64,000 nucleotides of DNA from Massilia aurea (GCF_024753205.1 NZ_JANUGZ010000004.1:124001-188000); one strand, 5' to 3'. Counted from the first letter of the stretch, positions 43,547 to 52,547 are shown. Translations and numbers: made by a program. The notes: generated by a model not told the origin, from the sequence alone.

Positions 43547-44479
43547 ATGGCTGGAGCAAGTTTACTGACCCTATTGGACGATATTGCCGCCGTCCTCGAC
43601 GACGTTGCCGTGATGAGCAAGGTCGCCGCCAAGAAAACCGCCGGCGTCCTGGGCGACGACCTGGCGCTCAATGCGCAGCAAGTCACGGGCGTGCGCGCCG
43701 ACCGCGAACTGCCCGTGGTCTGGGCCGTGGCCAAGGGCTCGTTCGTCAACAAGGCGATCCTGGTACCGGCCGCACTGGCCATCTCGGTGTTTCTGCCGTG
43801 GCTCATCACGCCGCTGCTGATGATCGGCGGCGCCTTCCTGTGCTTCGAGGGCGCCGAAAAGCTCGCGCACAAATTCCTGCACAGCCCTGAGGAAGATGCG
43901 CAGCACAAGGCCGCGCACGTGGCGGCGGTGGCCAATACCGAGGTCGATCTGGTCGCGCTGGAAAAGGAAAAGATCAAGGGCGCCGTGCGCACCGACTTCA
44001 TCCTGTCGGCCGAGATCATCGTGATCTCGCTGGGCACGCTGGTGGGCGTGGCCTTCGGCCAGCAGGTGGCCGTACTGGTGGCGATCGCCATCCTGATGAC
44101 GATCGGCGTGTACGGCCTAGTGGGCGCCATCGTGAAGATGGACGATGCGGGTCTGTACCTGAGCAAAAGCCAGAACGGCGCCGCGCGCGGCCTGGGCAAG
44201 GGCTTGCTGGCGTTCGCGCCGCGCCTGATGAAGGTGCTGTCGGTGGTCGGTACCGCCGCCATGTTCATGGTCGGCGGCGGCATCATCGCCCACGCCATCC
44301 CTGCCGTACACCACTTCGCGCAAAACATGGCCGCCGGCGTGGCTGACGTACCGGCCATCGGTGGCGTGCTGGCGTTCCTGGTCCCGACTCTGGTCGACGC
44401 GCTCGTCGGCGTGCTCGTGGGCGCAATCATCGTCGCTGTCGTGACGCTGGTGCAGCGCATGCGGGGCAAGAAAGGCTGA
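43547..44479 (+). CDS. yedI: DUF808 (YedI) family membrane protein
   Basis: 310 residues from the ATG at 43547, GAAGGAG upstream. N-terminal MAGASLLTLLDDIAAVLDDVAVMSKVAAKKTAGVLGDDLALNA is the DUF808 signature. Several membrane spans follow (AILVPAALAISVFLPWLITP, EIIVISLGTLVGVAFGQQVAV, FLVPTLVDALVGVLVGAIIV). Inner-membrane protein of unknown role in E. coli. The next gene starts one base after its stop. Confidence 0.92.
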   Translation: MAGASLLTLLDDIAAVLDDVAVMSKVAAKKTAGVLGDDLALNAQQVTGVRADRELPVVWAVAKGSFVNKAILVPAALAISVFLPWLITPLLMIGGAFLCFEGAEKLAHKFLHSPEEDAQHKAAHVAAVANTEVDLVALEKEKIKGAVRTDFILSAEIIVISLGTLVGVAFGQQVAVLVAIAILMTIGVYGLVGAIVKMDDAGLYLSKSQNGAARGLGKGLLAFAPRLMKVLSVVGTAAMFMVGGGIIAHAIPAVHHFAQNMAAGVADVPAIGGVLAFLVPTLVDALVGVLVGAIIVAVVTLVQRMRGKKG

Positions 44480-44480
44480 C

Positions 44481-45341
44481 GTGCTGGCGCAGCTGCGGGC
44501 ATTGATGCAACCACCGGCCGGCATGGCGTTCGACTTCAGCCAGCCGGCCGGCGAACCGGCGCTCGCGCCGGCCGGCGGCATCACCTGGCAGGTGTTCGCC
44601 AACCCGGTCGCGCTGTTCATTGGCGGGGTGACGGCGGTGCTGCTTGAACTGGCCGAACCGTCAGTGCGCACCGGCGTCTGGGAGCACAGCAGCTTTCGGC
44701 GCGACCCGGGCCTGCGTCTGCGCCGCACCGGCTTTGCCGCGATGATGACGGTGTATGGCCCCCGCTCGGCGGCCGAACAACTGATCGCGAACGTGGTGCG
44801 CATCCACCGCCACGTGCAGGGCACCACGCCGGACGGCGTGCCCTACCACGCGAACGATCCGCGCCTGCTCGACTGGGTCCAGGCCACGGCCACCTTCGGC
44901 TTTACCGAGGCGTTTCATCGTTACGCGCGCCGTTTGTCGGCGCTGGAGAAGGATGCGGCGTTCGCGGAGGCGCAGCCTGCGGCGCGCTTGTATGGCGCGA
45001 CGGGTGCGCCGCGCTCGTGGAGCGAGTGGGAAGGCACGCTGGCCAGCATTGCGCCCGGCCTGGAAGGGTCGGTCATCCTGGCCGATTTCATTCGGATCAT
45101 GGGTGAGGCGCCGATCCTGCCGGCGCCCCTGCGGCCGCTCCAGCGTTTGCTGGTACGCGCCGCCATCGAGATCACACCGGAGCCGGTGCGCTCATTGCCG
45201 CAACTTCGCGGCCACGGCCTGCGCCTGGGCGAGGCCACGCTGGTACGGGCCCTGGCGCGCGGCGCCGGCTTGCTGCCACTGGGCGACACGCCACCGGCGC
45301 AGGCCACCCGGCGGCTGGCGACAGCCAGGCCGCACCACTAA
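44481..45341 (+). CDS. DUF2236 / MpaB-type oxygenase-like protein
   Basis: 286 residues from a GTG at 44481, directly after the yedI stop. It has the DUF2236 pattern: VFANPVALFIGGVTAVLLELAEPSVRTGVWEHSSF, then LRRTGFAAMMTVYG, HRHVQGTTPDGVPYHANDPRLLDWVQATATFGF (with His and Arg of the heme-binding core) and ITPEPVRSLPQLRG. Related proteins include latex-clearing oxygenase Lcp and fungal MpaB, which carry a b-type heme and cleave C=C bonds oxidatively. The bacterial substrate is unknown. Confidence 0.85.
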   Translation: MLAQLRALMQPPAGMAFDFSQPAGEPALAPAGGITWQVFANPVALFIGGVTAVLLELAEPSVRTGVWEHSSFRRDPGLRLRRTGFAAMMTVYGPRSAAEQLIANVVRIHRHVQGTTPDGVPYHANDPRLLDWVQATATFGFTEAFHRYARRLSALEKDAAFAEAQPAARLYGATGAPRSWSEWEGTLASIAPGLEGSVILADFIRIMGEAPILPAPLRPLQRLLVRAAIEITPEPVRSLPQLRGHGLRLGEATLVRALARGAGLLPLGDTPPAQATRRLATARPHH

Positions 45342-45348
45342 CACACCA

Positions 45349-45822
45349 TCACTTCGGCGGCTGATTACGCCGCAAGAACATCGAGCCCAGGGCCATGCCG
45401 ACGGCAATCGACGTATAGACCACACCCAGCGACTTGTTCGACAAGCGCTTCTGGTACCCCGGCTGCAATGGACGGGGCGTCAGCTTGTGGTCGGTGAAGG
45501 CGGCAAAGGCCGACGTTGCCGCTGCCGAGGCCAGGACGGCCGACGGGTTCTTCTGATCGAGCACGCCGCCCATGACACGCTCGAACACCAGGGCCCAGAC
45601 CGTGGCGCTGGCATGGTGAATCAACAGGCCAGGCACCGTGTAGCGCAGCGAGAAGCGGTCGCGGTAGCTGGCTTTGCGGCCGTGCACATAGTGACTGACA
45701 GCATTGGTTGCGGCATAAGGGCTGCCAGTATCTTTCTTTGCGACCAGCGCCATGGCGACCGTCGAGACAATACTCGAGGCCGCACCGGAGACGAGTGCGC
45801 GCTGTATTACCGTATATTTCAT
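45349..45822 (-). CDS. hypothetical membrane-associated protein
   Basis: 157 residues from the ATG at 45822. Hydrophobic stretches at residues ~9-27 (ALVSGAASSIVSTVAMALV), ~65-85, ~92-108 and ~135-150 suggest a small integral membrane protein; charged connectors include YVHGRKASYRDRF and DHKLTPRPLQPGYQKRL. No named family recognised. It converges on the DUF2236 gene (7-bp gap) and is divergent from the SDR/DoxX gene, 36 bp away. Confidence 0.7.
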   Translation of the reverse strand: MKYTVIQRALVSGAASSIVSTVAMALVAKKDTGSPYAATNAVSHYVHGRKASYRDRFSLRYTVPGLLIHHASATVWALVFERVMGGVLDQKNPSAVLASAAATSAFAAFTDHKLTPRPLQPGYQKRLSNKSLGVVYTSIAVGMALGSMFLRRNQPPK

Positions 45823-45858
45823 ACAATCCTCTTTTCGATCGCGTAAAGGGAACATCGG

Positions 45859-47148
45859 ATGCGGATTTTGCTGACGGGTGCAAGCGGGTTTGTTGGGCAA
45901 CACTTGTTGCAAGCGTTGCTGACCGAAGGCCACCACGTCGTCTGTGCGGTGCGTCATCCCGAAACGAGCGACGACCCGCGCCTCAGCTATATCCATGCTG
46001 ATTTCACTAACGATAACAATAAATCAACCTGGCTGTCGCGCCTCTCGGGAATCGACGCCGTGATCAACACGGTCGGCATTTTTCGCGAGAGCGGGCGACA
46101 GACGTTTGTCCGCCTGCACAAGGAAACGCCGCGCGCCCTGTTTGCGGCCTGCGCCGAATCGCATGACGTGCAGATGGTGGTCCAGCTGTCCGCGCTGGGC
46201 GCCGATCGCGAGGGCACCACGCCGTATCACGTGTCCAAGCGCGAAGCCGACGACTACCTCGCATCGCTGCCACTGCGCTCCTACATCGTCCAGCCATCGC
46301 TCGTGTATGGCCGCGACGGCGCCAGCGCGCGCGCCATGCGCACACTGGCCAGCATGCCGTTCACGCTGCGCTTCGGCAGCAAGCCGCAGCTGGTGCAGCC
46401 GATCCACATCGACGACCTGGTAGCGGCCATCATCGGCCTGTTCAAGCACCGGCTGCCGATGGCGCCCGACGGCGGCGCGACGATGCGCGTGCCGCTGGTA
46501 GGGCCGCAGGCGATGCCCTTCACCGAGTACCTGGCCACGCTGCGCCGTGCGATGGCGATGGGCCGCCAGCCGGTGCTGCACTTGCCCGGGCCGGTGGCCA
46601 GGTTCGCGGCCGGCGTCGCGGGGCTGCTGCCAGGTTCGCTGCTGGATCGCGACGCGCTGAAGATGCTCGATCACGACAACAGCGCCGACGCGACACTCAC
46701 GGCTAACCTGATCGGCCATCCGCCACGGCCCGTGAGTGCCTTCATCCAGGACGCCGAGTGCGAGCGCGCGCGCGCCAAACTTGGCTGGCTGCTGCCGGTC
46801 CTGCGCTACGCCATTGCCGCGGTCTGGATCATCACGGCGATCGTTTCGCTCGGCCTGTTCCCGATCGAGGACAGCCTCGCGCTGCTGGCGCAGGCGGGCG
46901 TACCGCCGGAGCTGCAACTGCCCGCGCTGTACGGCGCGGCGGGCCTGGATCTTCTGCTGGGACTGGGCACGCTGTTCCTGCCGCGGCGCCGCTGGCTGTG
47001 GGTGGCGCAATTTGGCCTGATCGGTGTGTACAGCGTCGTGATTGCACTGAAGCTGCCGGAATTTCTGGTCCATCCGTTCGGGCCGTTGATCAAGAACCTG
47101 CCGCTGCTGGCGGCCATCTGGCTGCTGTACCACCTCGAGGACAAATGA
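45859..47148 (+). CDS. NAD(P)-binding SDR-family protein fused to a DoxX-like membrane domain
   Basis: 429 residues. The N-terminal ~290 are an atypical extended SDR: MRILLTGASGFVGQHLLQALLTEGHHVVCAVRHPE with GxxGxxG, VINTVGIFRE, VQLSALGADREGTTPYHVSKREAD (YxxxK variant) and VQPSLVYG. The C-terminal ~125 residues contain four hydrophobic helices (LPVLRYAIAAVWIITAIVSLGLF onward) like DoxX/DUF4345-type proteins. Complex-I-assembly-factor-like epimerases have similar architecture. It overlaps the next gene by a base or two, forming an operon with the DUF2269 gene. Confidence 0.82.
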   Translation: MRILLTGASGFVGQHLLQALLTEGHHVVCAVRHPETSDDPRLSYIHADFTNDNNKSTWLSRLSGIDAVINTVGIFRESGRQTFVRLHKETPRALFAACAESHDVQMVVQLSALGADREGTTPYHVSKREADDYLASLPLRSYIVQPSLVYGRDGASARAMRTLASMPFTLRFGSKPQLVQPIHIDDLVAAIIGLFKHRLPMAPDGGATMRVPLVGPQAMPFTEYLATLRRAMAMGRQPVLHLPGPVARFAAGVAGLLPGSLLDRDALKMLDHDNSADATLTANLIGHPPRPVSAFIQDAECERARAKLGWLLPVLRYAIAAVWIITAIVSLGLFPIEDSLALLAQAGVPPELQLPALYGAAGLDLLLGLGTLFLPRRRWLWVAQFGLIGVYSVVIALKLPEFLVHPFGPLIKNLPLLAAIWLLYHLEDK

Positions 47149-47612
47149 TGGATTACCTGGTGCTCAAATGGCTGCACATCGTCTCGTCGACGCTGCTGTT
47201 TGGCACCGGCATCGGGTCGGCCTGGTACATGCTGTTTGCGAACGTGAGCCGCGACGTGCGCGCCATCGCGGTGGTCTCGAAATACGTGGTCATCGCCGAC
47301 TGGCTGTTCACCGCCACCACGGCCGTGCTGCAGCCGCTGACCGGCTTCTACATGATCTACCTGGCCGGCTATCCACTGCACAGCAAGTGGATCATGTGGT
47401 CGATCATGCTGTACGTGCTGGCCGGCGCCTGCTGGCTGCCGGTGGTCTGGCTGCAAATCCGGATGCGCGACCTGGCGTGCGCCGCAGCGCGCGACGCTAC
47501 CGAATTGCCAGCGCTGTACTGGCGCTATTTCAGAATCTGGGTGACGCTGGGCGTGCCGGCATTTGCGGCGTTCATCGTCATTTTCTGGCTGATGGTGGCC
47601 AAGCCGGTGTAA
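47148..47612 (+). CDS. DUF2269-family small membrane protein
   Basis: 154 residues; of two adjacent ATGs (47145, 47148) the second has better spacing to GAGG. Four transmembrane segments: YLVLKWLHIVSSTLLFGTGI with a His that may contact cofactor, DWLFTATTAVLQPLTGFYMIY, IMWSIMLYVLAGACWLPVVW and LGVPAFAAFIVIFWLMVAKP. DUF2269 is an integral membrane family of unknown function, often found with SDR/DoxX-like partners as here. Confidence 0.85.
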   Translation: MDYLVLKWLHIVSSTLLFGTGIGSAWYMLFANVSRDVRAIAVVSKYVVIADWLFTATTAVLQPLTGFYMIYLAGYPLHSKWIMWSIMLYVLAGACWLPVVWLQIRMRDLACAAARDATELPALYWRYFRIWVTLGVPAFAAFIVIFWLMVAKPV

Positions 47613-47664
47613 GGCCGCCACCGCGCCTTTTTTCAACACGACATTCTTCAATACAGGAGTACCC

Positions 47665-48690
47665 ATGCGGGCATACCAAATTCTTCACGGCGCCAATATC
47701 GATGGCCTGCAAGCCATCGAGTATCCAGTGCGCGACCTTGGCCTGGGCGAAGTGCGCATTCGCGTCCACGCCGTTTCCCTCAACTATCGCGACCTGATGG
47801 TCGCATCCGGTAACTACCTGGTCTCGGTCGACGATCCGATCATCCCTTGCTCGGACGGCGCCGGCGAAGTGCTGGCCGTCGGGCCGGGCGTCACGCGCGT
47901 GCAGGTGGGCGATCGCGTGGCCGGTTCGTTCTTTCCGTTCTGGCATGAGGGGGCACCCACGCCCGCCAAGATCCGCAATGGCCTGGGCGGCGACATCGAC
48001 GGCATGCTGGCCGAAGAAGTCGTGCTGCACGAGGATGCGCTGGCGATTGTCCCGGCGGGCCTGAGCTTCATCGAGGCGGCCACGATGCCCTGCGCAGCGG
48101 TCACCGCGTGGAATGCCATCTTCGTCTCGAGCAATCACGTCAAGCCCGGCGACACCGTGCTGCTGCTGGGGACGGGCGGCGTGTCGATCCTGGGCCTGCA
48201 ACTGGCGCGCGCCGCCGGCCTGCGCACCATCGTCACGTCGTCGAGCGACGAGAAGCTGGCACGCGCACGCGAACTGGGCGCGCATCACACGATCAACTAC
48301 ACCACGATCCCCGAGTGGCAGGACGAAGTGCTGCACCTGACCCATGGCGTGGGCGCGCAGGTGGTACTGGAGGTGGGTGGCCAGGGCACGGTGAACCGGT
48401 CAGTGGCGGCGGTGGCAATGGGCGGCACGGTGGCCATCATTGGCGGCGTGAGCGGCTTTGGCGGTGAAGTCAATCCGGCGACGCTGCTGGCCAGCGCCAA
48501 GCGCCTGGTGGGCGTGCACGTGGGCAGCCGGGCGATGCTGGAGGACGTGATGCGCTTCGTCGACGCCAGCGGTGTCAAGCCGGTGATCGATCGCGTGTTC
48601 CCGTTCGACCAGGCGCAGGACGCGTACCGCTATCTGGAATCCGGTGCGCACTTCGGCAAGGTCGTGATCGATGTGACCAAAGCCACGTAA
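47665..48690 (+). CDS. zinc-independent MDR-family NAD(P)-dependent alcohol dehydrogenase
   Basis: 341 residues, medium-chain dehydrogenase/quinone-oxidoreductase fold. Motifs: RIRVHAVSLNYRDLMVASGNY, IPCSDGAGEVLAVGPGV, AATMPCAAVTAWNAIF, LLLGTGGVSILGLQLARAAG (nucleotide-binding), GAHHTINYTT and GGTVAIIGGVSG. The catalytic-zinc cysteine is replaced (YRDLM in place of CHTD), so it is likely zinc-free. AGGAG precedes the ATG. Substrate unknown. It meets the glutaminyl cyclase gene stop-to-stop with no gap. Confidence 0.88.
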   Translation: MRAYQILHGANIDGLQAIEYPVRDLGLGEVRIRVHAVSLNYRDLMVASGNYLVSVDDPIIPCSDGAGEVLAVGPGVTRVQVGDRVAGSFFPFWHEGAPTPAKIRNGLGGDIDGMLAEEVVLHEDALAIVPAGLSFIEAATMPCAAVTAWNAIFVSSNHVKPGDTVLLLGTGGVSILGLQLARAAGLRTIVTSSSDEKLARARELGAHHTINYTTIPEWQDEVLHLTHGVGAQVVLEVGGQGTVNRSVAAVAMGGTVAIIGGVSGFGGEVNPATLLASAKRLVGVHVGSRAMLEDVMRFVDASGVKPVIDRVFPFDQAQDAYRYLESGAHFGKVVIDVTKAT

Positions 48691-49467
48691 TCAGCGGCGC
48701 AGGCGTGGCACCAGCTCGATTTCAAACAGCTTGGGCCACAGCTTGCCGGTGACGAACAGGCGCTTGCCTTTTTCGTCCCAGGCGATGCCGTTCAGGACGG
48801 CGTCGACGGATGTGGTGCCGCGCGCTTCCGGCGGCAGCAGGCCAGTCAGGTCGATCAGGCCAAGGACCTTGCCGCTGTCGGGATCGATGCGCAGGATGAG
48901 GTCTGTCCCCCAGACATTCGAATACAGCTCGCCGTTCACGAATTCGAGCTCGTTCAGGCGTGGCACCGGCTGGCCCTCGGCCGTGACCTGGATGCGGCGC
49001 AGCTCCTTCATCGTCTTCGGATCGAGGATGCGGATGGCAGCGCTGCCGTCGCTCATGTACAGCTGCTTCGCATCGCCCGCCAGGCCCCAGCCTTCGCCCT
49101 CGTACTTGAATTGCTGTTTGAGCTTGAAGGTCTTGAGGTCGAACACGTAGCCGACCTGCGACTGCCAGGTCAGGCCGACCAGGGTATTGCCCACTGCGGT
49201 GGAGCCTTCGCCGAACACGTTGGCCGGCAGATCGGCCTTCTGCACCACCTTGCCCGTCTTGATTTCGACCTTGCGGATCGTCGAGTGGCCGATCTGGCCC
49301 GTGCTTTCGTACAGGTAGCCGTCGCGGTAGGACAGACCCTGCGTGAACGCTTGCGGATCGTGGGGGTAGGTGTTCTTGACAACGAAGCCGTAGACCGGCG
49401 GCGCAGCGTGGACGCTGCTGGCGACGATGAAGGCGGCGATGGCAAAGGTGGTGAGCTGTTTCAGCAT
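48691..49467 (-). CDS. glutaminyl-peptide cyclotransferase (plant-type beta-propeller), exported
   Basis: 258 residues with a signal peptide (MLKQLTTFAIAAFIVASSVHA). It cyclises N-terminal glutamine to pyroglutamate. The five-bladed propeller family is recognisable from YPHDPQAFTQGLSYRDGYLYESTGQIGHST, GSTAVGNTLVGLTWQSQVGYVFD, GWGLAGDAKQLYMSDGSA, LNELEFVNGELYSNVWGTDLI and LNGIAWDEKGKRLFVTGKLWPKL. Periplasmic. Bacterial targets are unknown. Confidence 0.92.
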   Translation of the reverse strand: MLKQLTTFAIAAFIVASSVHAAPPVYGFVVKNTYPHDPQAFTQGLSYRDGYLYESTGQIGHSTIRKVEIKTGKVVQKADLPANVFGEGSTAVGNTLVGLTWQSQVGYVFDLKTFKLKQQFKYEGEGWGLAGDAKQLYMSDGSAAIRILDPKTMKELRRIQVTAEGQPVPRLNELEFVNGELYSNVWGTDLILRIDPDSGKVLGLIDLTGLLPPEARGTTSVDAVLNGIAWDEKGKRLFVTGKLWPKLFEIELVPRLRR

Positions 49468-49533
49468 GGCGGGTCGGGAGGAAAGCGGCAGGAGACTGTA
49501 GCACGAAGCCCGGGTGGTTGTTCGAGAGGCTTG

Positions 49534-50037
49534 CTACACATAGGCCAGTAGCCGCCCGCAGGCGATAACGCCGATCCAGAGCAGCAGCGACAGCGCCGCG
49601 TGCAGCCGGGCGCGTAGCGGCGCTCTGGCAGGCCAGCGTGCGGCCGTGCGCCACGGTCCGACGTGAAACGCCAGCGCATTGCCGCCCGCCGCAACGATCA
49701 GCGCCAGCTTGAGCAGGAAAGCCCGGTTATCCAGCAGCTCGGGCTGGGTCGAGAACAGCAGCACGCCACTGGGCACGATCAGCAGCAGCGCGGCCCACGA
49801 CCAGGGTAGCAGGTGGCGCGCCAGCGCCTGCACGGGCAGCGTCTCAGCCGGCCGCGCACGCCCAACGCCGAGCAGGCGCAGGTCGAACATGGCCACCGCG
49901 CCGACCAGCACCGTGAAGCCCACGATGTGGACGATCTCGACGAGCGGGTACAACCAGGCGCCGTCGCGCAGGGCTTGCGCCGGCGAGGTCGCTGCGAGCC
50001 ACGCCGCCTCCGCCGCTGCCGCGTGCGCGGCGCTCAG
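49534..50037 (-). CDS. small membrane protein (DUF6644-like), probable CTG start
   Basis: 167 residues with four hydrophobic helices: PLVEIVHIVGFTVLVGAVAMFDL (with a conserved His), LLPWSWAALLLIVPSGVLLF, FLLKLALIVAAGGNALAFHV and AALSLLLWIGVIACGRLLAYV, like DUF6644/CopD-type membrane proteins. No ATG, GTG or TTG lies in frame near the expected start; the best candidate is a CTG at 50037 that overlaps the TGA of the upstream gene (CTGA) with GGAG five bases before it. Coupled to the DUF6152 gene; function unknown, possibly metal- or heme-related. Confidence 0.75.
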   Translation of the reverse strand: MSAAHAAAAEAAWLAATSPAQALRDGAWLYPLVEIVHIVGFTVLVGAVAMFDLRLLGVGRARPAETLPVQALARHLLPWSWAALLLIVPSGVLLFSTQPELLDNRAFLLKLALIVAAGGNALAFHVGPWRTAARWPARAPLRARLHAALSLLLWIGVIACGRLLAYV

Positions 50038-50381
50038 CGCAGCTCCGTCACCTTGTCGCCCACCGTGATGCGTTCGGCGCGCAGTTCGGCGGACTTGGTG
50101 CGGTTGGGATAACCGACGACGGTGACGGTGCCGCCGACGGCCAGCATGTCCCTGGCCAGGCCACGGTTTTCCATCCGGCTGGGTGGCGCCAGTACGACGA
50201 GCCAGGTTTTGTCCGGTGTCTTGAGGCGGACGTAGCCGTGAGGCTGGCGGTAACCCGATTCCTTGATGGTTCCGGTCAGCTGCTGCGGGCGGGTGGCGTC
50301 GTACTCGCTCCAGCCGTGGTGGGCGGCGGCGCTGGCGGATATGGCCAGCAGCAGGGCGGCCAAAGCAGGTGTGCGTTTCAT
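50034..50381 (-). CDS. DUF6152-family periplasmic protein
   Basis: 115 residues with signal peptide (RTPALAALLLAISASAAA) directly followed by HHGWSEYDATRPQQLTGTIKESGYRQPHGYVRLKTPDKTW, the DUF6152 pattern with an N-terminal His-His after cleavage. A small OB-like beta protein is likely (GGTVTVVGYPNRTKSAELRAERITVGDKV). The mature N-terminal histidines and the downstream CopD-like membrane gene hint at metal binding. Function unknown. Confidence 0.85.
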   Translation of the reverse strand: MKRTPALAALLLAISASAAAHHGWSEYDATRPQQLTGTIKESGYRQPHGYVRLKTPDKTWLVVLAPPSRMENRGLARDMLAVGGTVTVVGYPNRTKSAELRAERITVGDKVTELR

Positions 50382-50524
50382 GGGCGACTCCGGTGAAGGT
50401 GACTCGACGAATGCAGCGCCAGCATATGCCTGTGACGGGGATGCGGGCGCACGGTTTCTGCGCAGGTTTCGTTAGGTACGGGCGCGTGTACGATGTGCTG
50501 TCACCAATGCATCGGGAGTGGGTC

Positions 50525-51031
50525 ATGCTGATATGCCGTGCGGCCACCGCAGCCGATCTTGCGGCCTTGTGGCCGCTGCGCACGCGGGCCGTGCGGGCCC
50601 GTTGCGCGGCGCACTATCCAGCGACCGTGATCGAGACCTGGTCCGCCAGCGCGCCGCCGGCGTCATTGGCGGAGCTGGTGAATCTGGGGAGCGCCGTGGT
50701 AGCGGAAGAAGACGGCGCGCTGGCAGGATTCGCGGTGCTCGACCTGGCCAGCGGCGAAGTCGATGCTGTCTTTGTCGAACCAAGGCATCAGGGACGCGGG
50801 ATCGCGCTGGACTTGCTGCGCTGGCTCGAAGGACTGGCGCAGGGGCGCGGCGTGCAGCGCCTGTTCCTGTCGGCGTCGCTCAATGCGGTGGCGTTCTATG
50901 AGCGCGCCGGATTCATGCGGGTGCGCGACGAGGTGTACGCGCATCGCAGCGGGATCGGCATCGCGTCCGTGTTCATGGAAAAGATGCTGTCATCCGCTTG
51001 CGATGGCGCAGCACTGATCAAAAGAACGTGA
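50525..51031 (+). CDS. GNAT-family N-acetyltransferase
   Basis: 168 residues from the ATG at 50525 (GGGAGTGG upstream); the frame extends further upstream without support. GNAT signature: ICRAATAADLAALWPLRTRAV, VVAEEDGALAGFAVLDLASGEVDAVFVEPRHQGRGIALDLLRWLE with the acetyl-CoA-binding QGRGIA loop, then LFLSASLNAVAFYERAGFMRV. Substrate cannot be read from the sequence. Confidence 0.9.
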   Translation: MLICRAATAADLAALWPLRTRAVRARCAAHYPATVIETWSASAPPASLAELVNLGSAVVAEEDGALAGFAVLDLASGEVDAVFVEPRHQGRGIALDLLRWLEGLAQGRGVQRLFLSASLNAVAFYERAGFMRVRDEVYAHRSGIGIASVFMEKMLSSACDGAALIKRT

Positions 51032-51160
51032 ACGTCGCCTCTTGAGCTGTTTCAGCATGACTGGTCAGGAAGAAGACAGCAGCAAATCATGCAGGATGCG
51101 TAGACCTCGCCAGGTAGCGGTCTTACACTGGTCTGGTGATTACTGCCATCAAGGATACGG

Positions 51161-51808
51161 ATGCAGAATTTTTTGAAGGCGCTGGGCATCGCGGTGGCTG
51201 CCATGCTGCCTTGCGTCGCGGCGCAGGCGGCCTGCGAGGACTACACGAAGGAACTGCGCACGATGGTCAGCGCCGACCAGGCCATGCGCTCCCGGCTCGA
51301 CTTCAGCAAGATCAACACCCCGGCCCAGCAGAAAATCGGGGCGCACATGGCCGTGATCGACCGTGCCAACACGGCGCGTCTGAAAGTCCTGTTTGCACAG
51401 TGCGGTTTTCCTGACACCGAAAAGCACGGCGAGCGCGCCGAGCGCGATGCCTGGCTGCTGGTGCAGCACGCCGATCACGACAGGGCATTCCAGAAGCAGA
51501 CGTTGGCCTTGCTCGAGAAGATCGCTGCAAAGCGTGGCGAACCGGTAGGGCGCAACTTTGCCTATCTGTCCGACCGTGTCGCGCTGGCCGAGCGCAGGCC
51601 GCAGCTGTATGGCACCCAGCTGATGTCGCTGCCAGAGCAGCCGTGCAATATAGAGTTCGATCGGCTGGACGATCGCGAGAAAGTCGAAGCACGCCGCGCC
51701 GCCCTGAATATGCCCCCACTCGATATCTACAAAAAGATGGTCATCAAAAACGCAAACTGCCAGGGGGATGTGCCGGAGACCAAGACAGCGTCGCCATCAC
51801 CACAGTGA
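51161..51808 (+). CDS. secreted hypothetical protein, DUF6624-like
   Basis: 215 residues with signal peptide (NFLKALGIAVAAMLPCVAAQA). The mature part contains KIGAHMAVIDRANTARLKVLFAQCGFPD, DAWLLVQHADHDRAFQKQTL, LLEKIAAKRGEPVGRNFAYLSDRV and the RPQLYGTQLM motif that characterises DUF6624. A helical protein, probably periplasmic, of unknown function. The C-terminal DREKVEARRAALNMPPLDIY segment also matches that family's usual ending. Confidence 0.75.
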   Translation: MQNFLKALGIAVAAMLPCVAAQAACEDYTKELRTMVSADQAMRSRLDFSKINTPAQQKIGAHMAVIDRANTARLKVLFAQCGFPDTEKHGERAERDAWLLVQHADHDRAFQKQTLALLEKIAAKRGEPVGRNFAYLSDRVALAERRPQLYGTQLMSLPEQPCNIEFDRLDDREKVEARRAALNMPPLDIYKKMVIKNANCQGDVPETKTASPSPQ

Positions 51809-51850
51809 TTGGTGCACAGGCCGCAGCGCACGCAGGGGCGACGCAAGACA

Positions 51851-51875
51851 AAAAAAAGGCCCACCGAAGTGGGCC
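51851..51875 (-). terminator. terminator after the nitroreductase gene
   Basis: GGCCCAC (51858-51864), CGAA tetraloop, GTGGGCC (51869-51875); A7 on the left side (51851-51857) becomes the U-tract for minus-strand transcripts. 15 bp past the nitroreductase stop. Confidence 0.9.
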
Positions 51876-51890
51876 AGTCTTACGCTCGCA

Positions 51891-52547
51891 TCAATCGATG
51901 AAGGTGAACGTCGCTTCCTGCGTCAGGCGCGACTTCGGCAAGCCCGCATTGAAGTCGGCTGGCGAGGAGTAACCGAAGCTCACCAGCACCAGGCTGGTCA
52001 AGCCTTTCTCGTTCAGGCCGAATTCAGCGTCGAGGATCTTCTGGTCGAAGCCTTCCATCGGCGTCGCATCGATCTCCAGCGTGGCTGCGCCGACCAGCGC
52101 GGTGCCCAGCGCCAGATACACCTGCTTCTCGAGCCACTGGGCCACGTCCTTGGTGCCGTAGCGGTGCTGGTTGACATAGCCGCGGCGGGTGGCTTCCTGG
52201 CCGGCGCGCGCCTGCGCGTCGCGGAAGCGCCCGTCGCGCTCTTCCTGCTCCAGCAGCGCGTCCATGTGTGCTTCGTCCATGTCGACGCGGGAGCACAGCA
52301 CGATCACGTGTGACGCATCGTTGACCTTGCCGGCGTTGTAGACGTAGCCGCCCTGAGTCGCCTTGGCGATCCGTGCACGGCCATCAGGCGTGTTGGCGAC
52401 GATGAAGTGCCATGGCTGCGAATTGACCGACGACGCGCTGTTACGCAGCAGGTCATACACTTGCTGCATCACTTCTTCGGGGATGCGACGCCCGCTATCG
52501 TAGGCTTTAGCAGTATGGCGCTTCTTGGCGGCCGACAGAATGTCCAT
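51891..52547 (-). CDS. nfsB: oxygen-insensitive NAD(P)H nitroreductase, NfsB-like
   Basis: 218-residue FMN flavoprotein. Motifs: KKRHTAKAYDSGRRIPEEVMQQVYDLLRNSASSVNSQPWHFIV (FMN phosphate site and SSVNSQPW), WLEKQVYLALGTALVGAATLEIDATPMEGFD and NEKGLTSLVLVSFGYSS. Homologues reduce nitroaromatics, quinones and dihydropteridines with two electrons from NAD(P)H. Length matches NfsB (217). Possibly in one transcript with the MDR gene upstream (69-bp gap). Confidence 0.93.
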   Translation of the reverse strand: MDILSAAKKRHTAKAYDSGRRIPEEVMQQVYDLLRNSASSVNSQPWHFIVANTPDGRARIAKATQGGYVYNAGKVNDASHVIVLCSRVDMDEAHMDALLEQEERDGRFRDAQARAGQEATRRGYVNQHRYGTKDVAQWLEKQVYLALGTALVGAATLEIDATPMEGFDQKILDAEFGLNEKGLTSLVLVSFGYSSPADFNAGLPKSRLTQEATFTFID

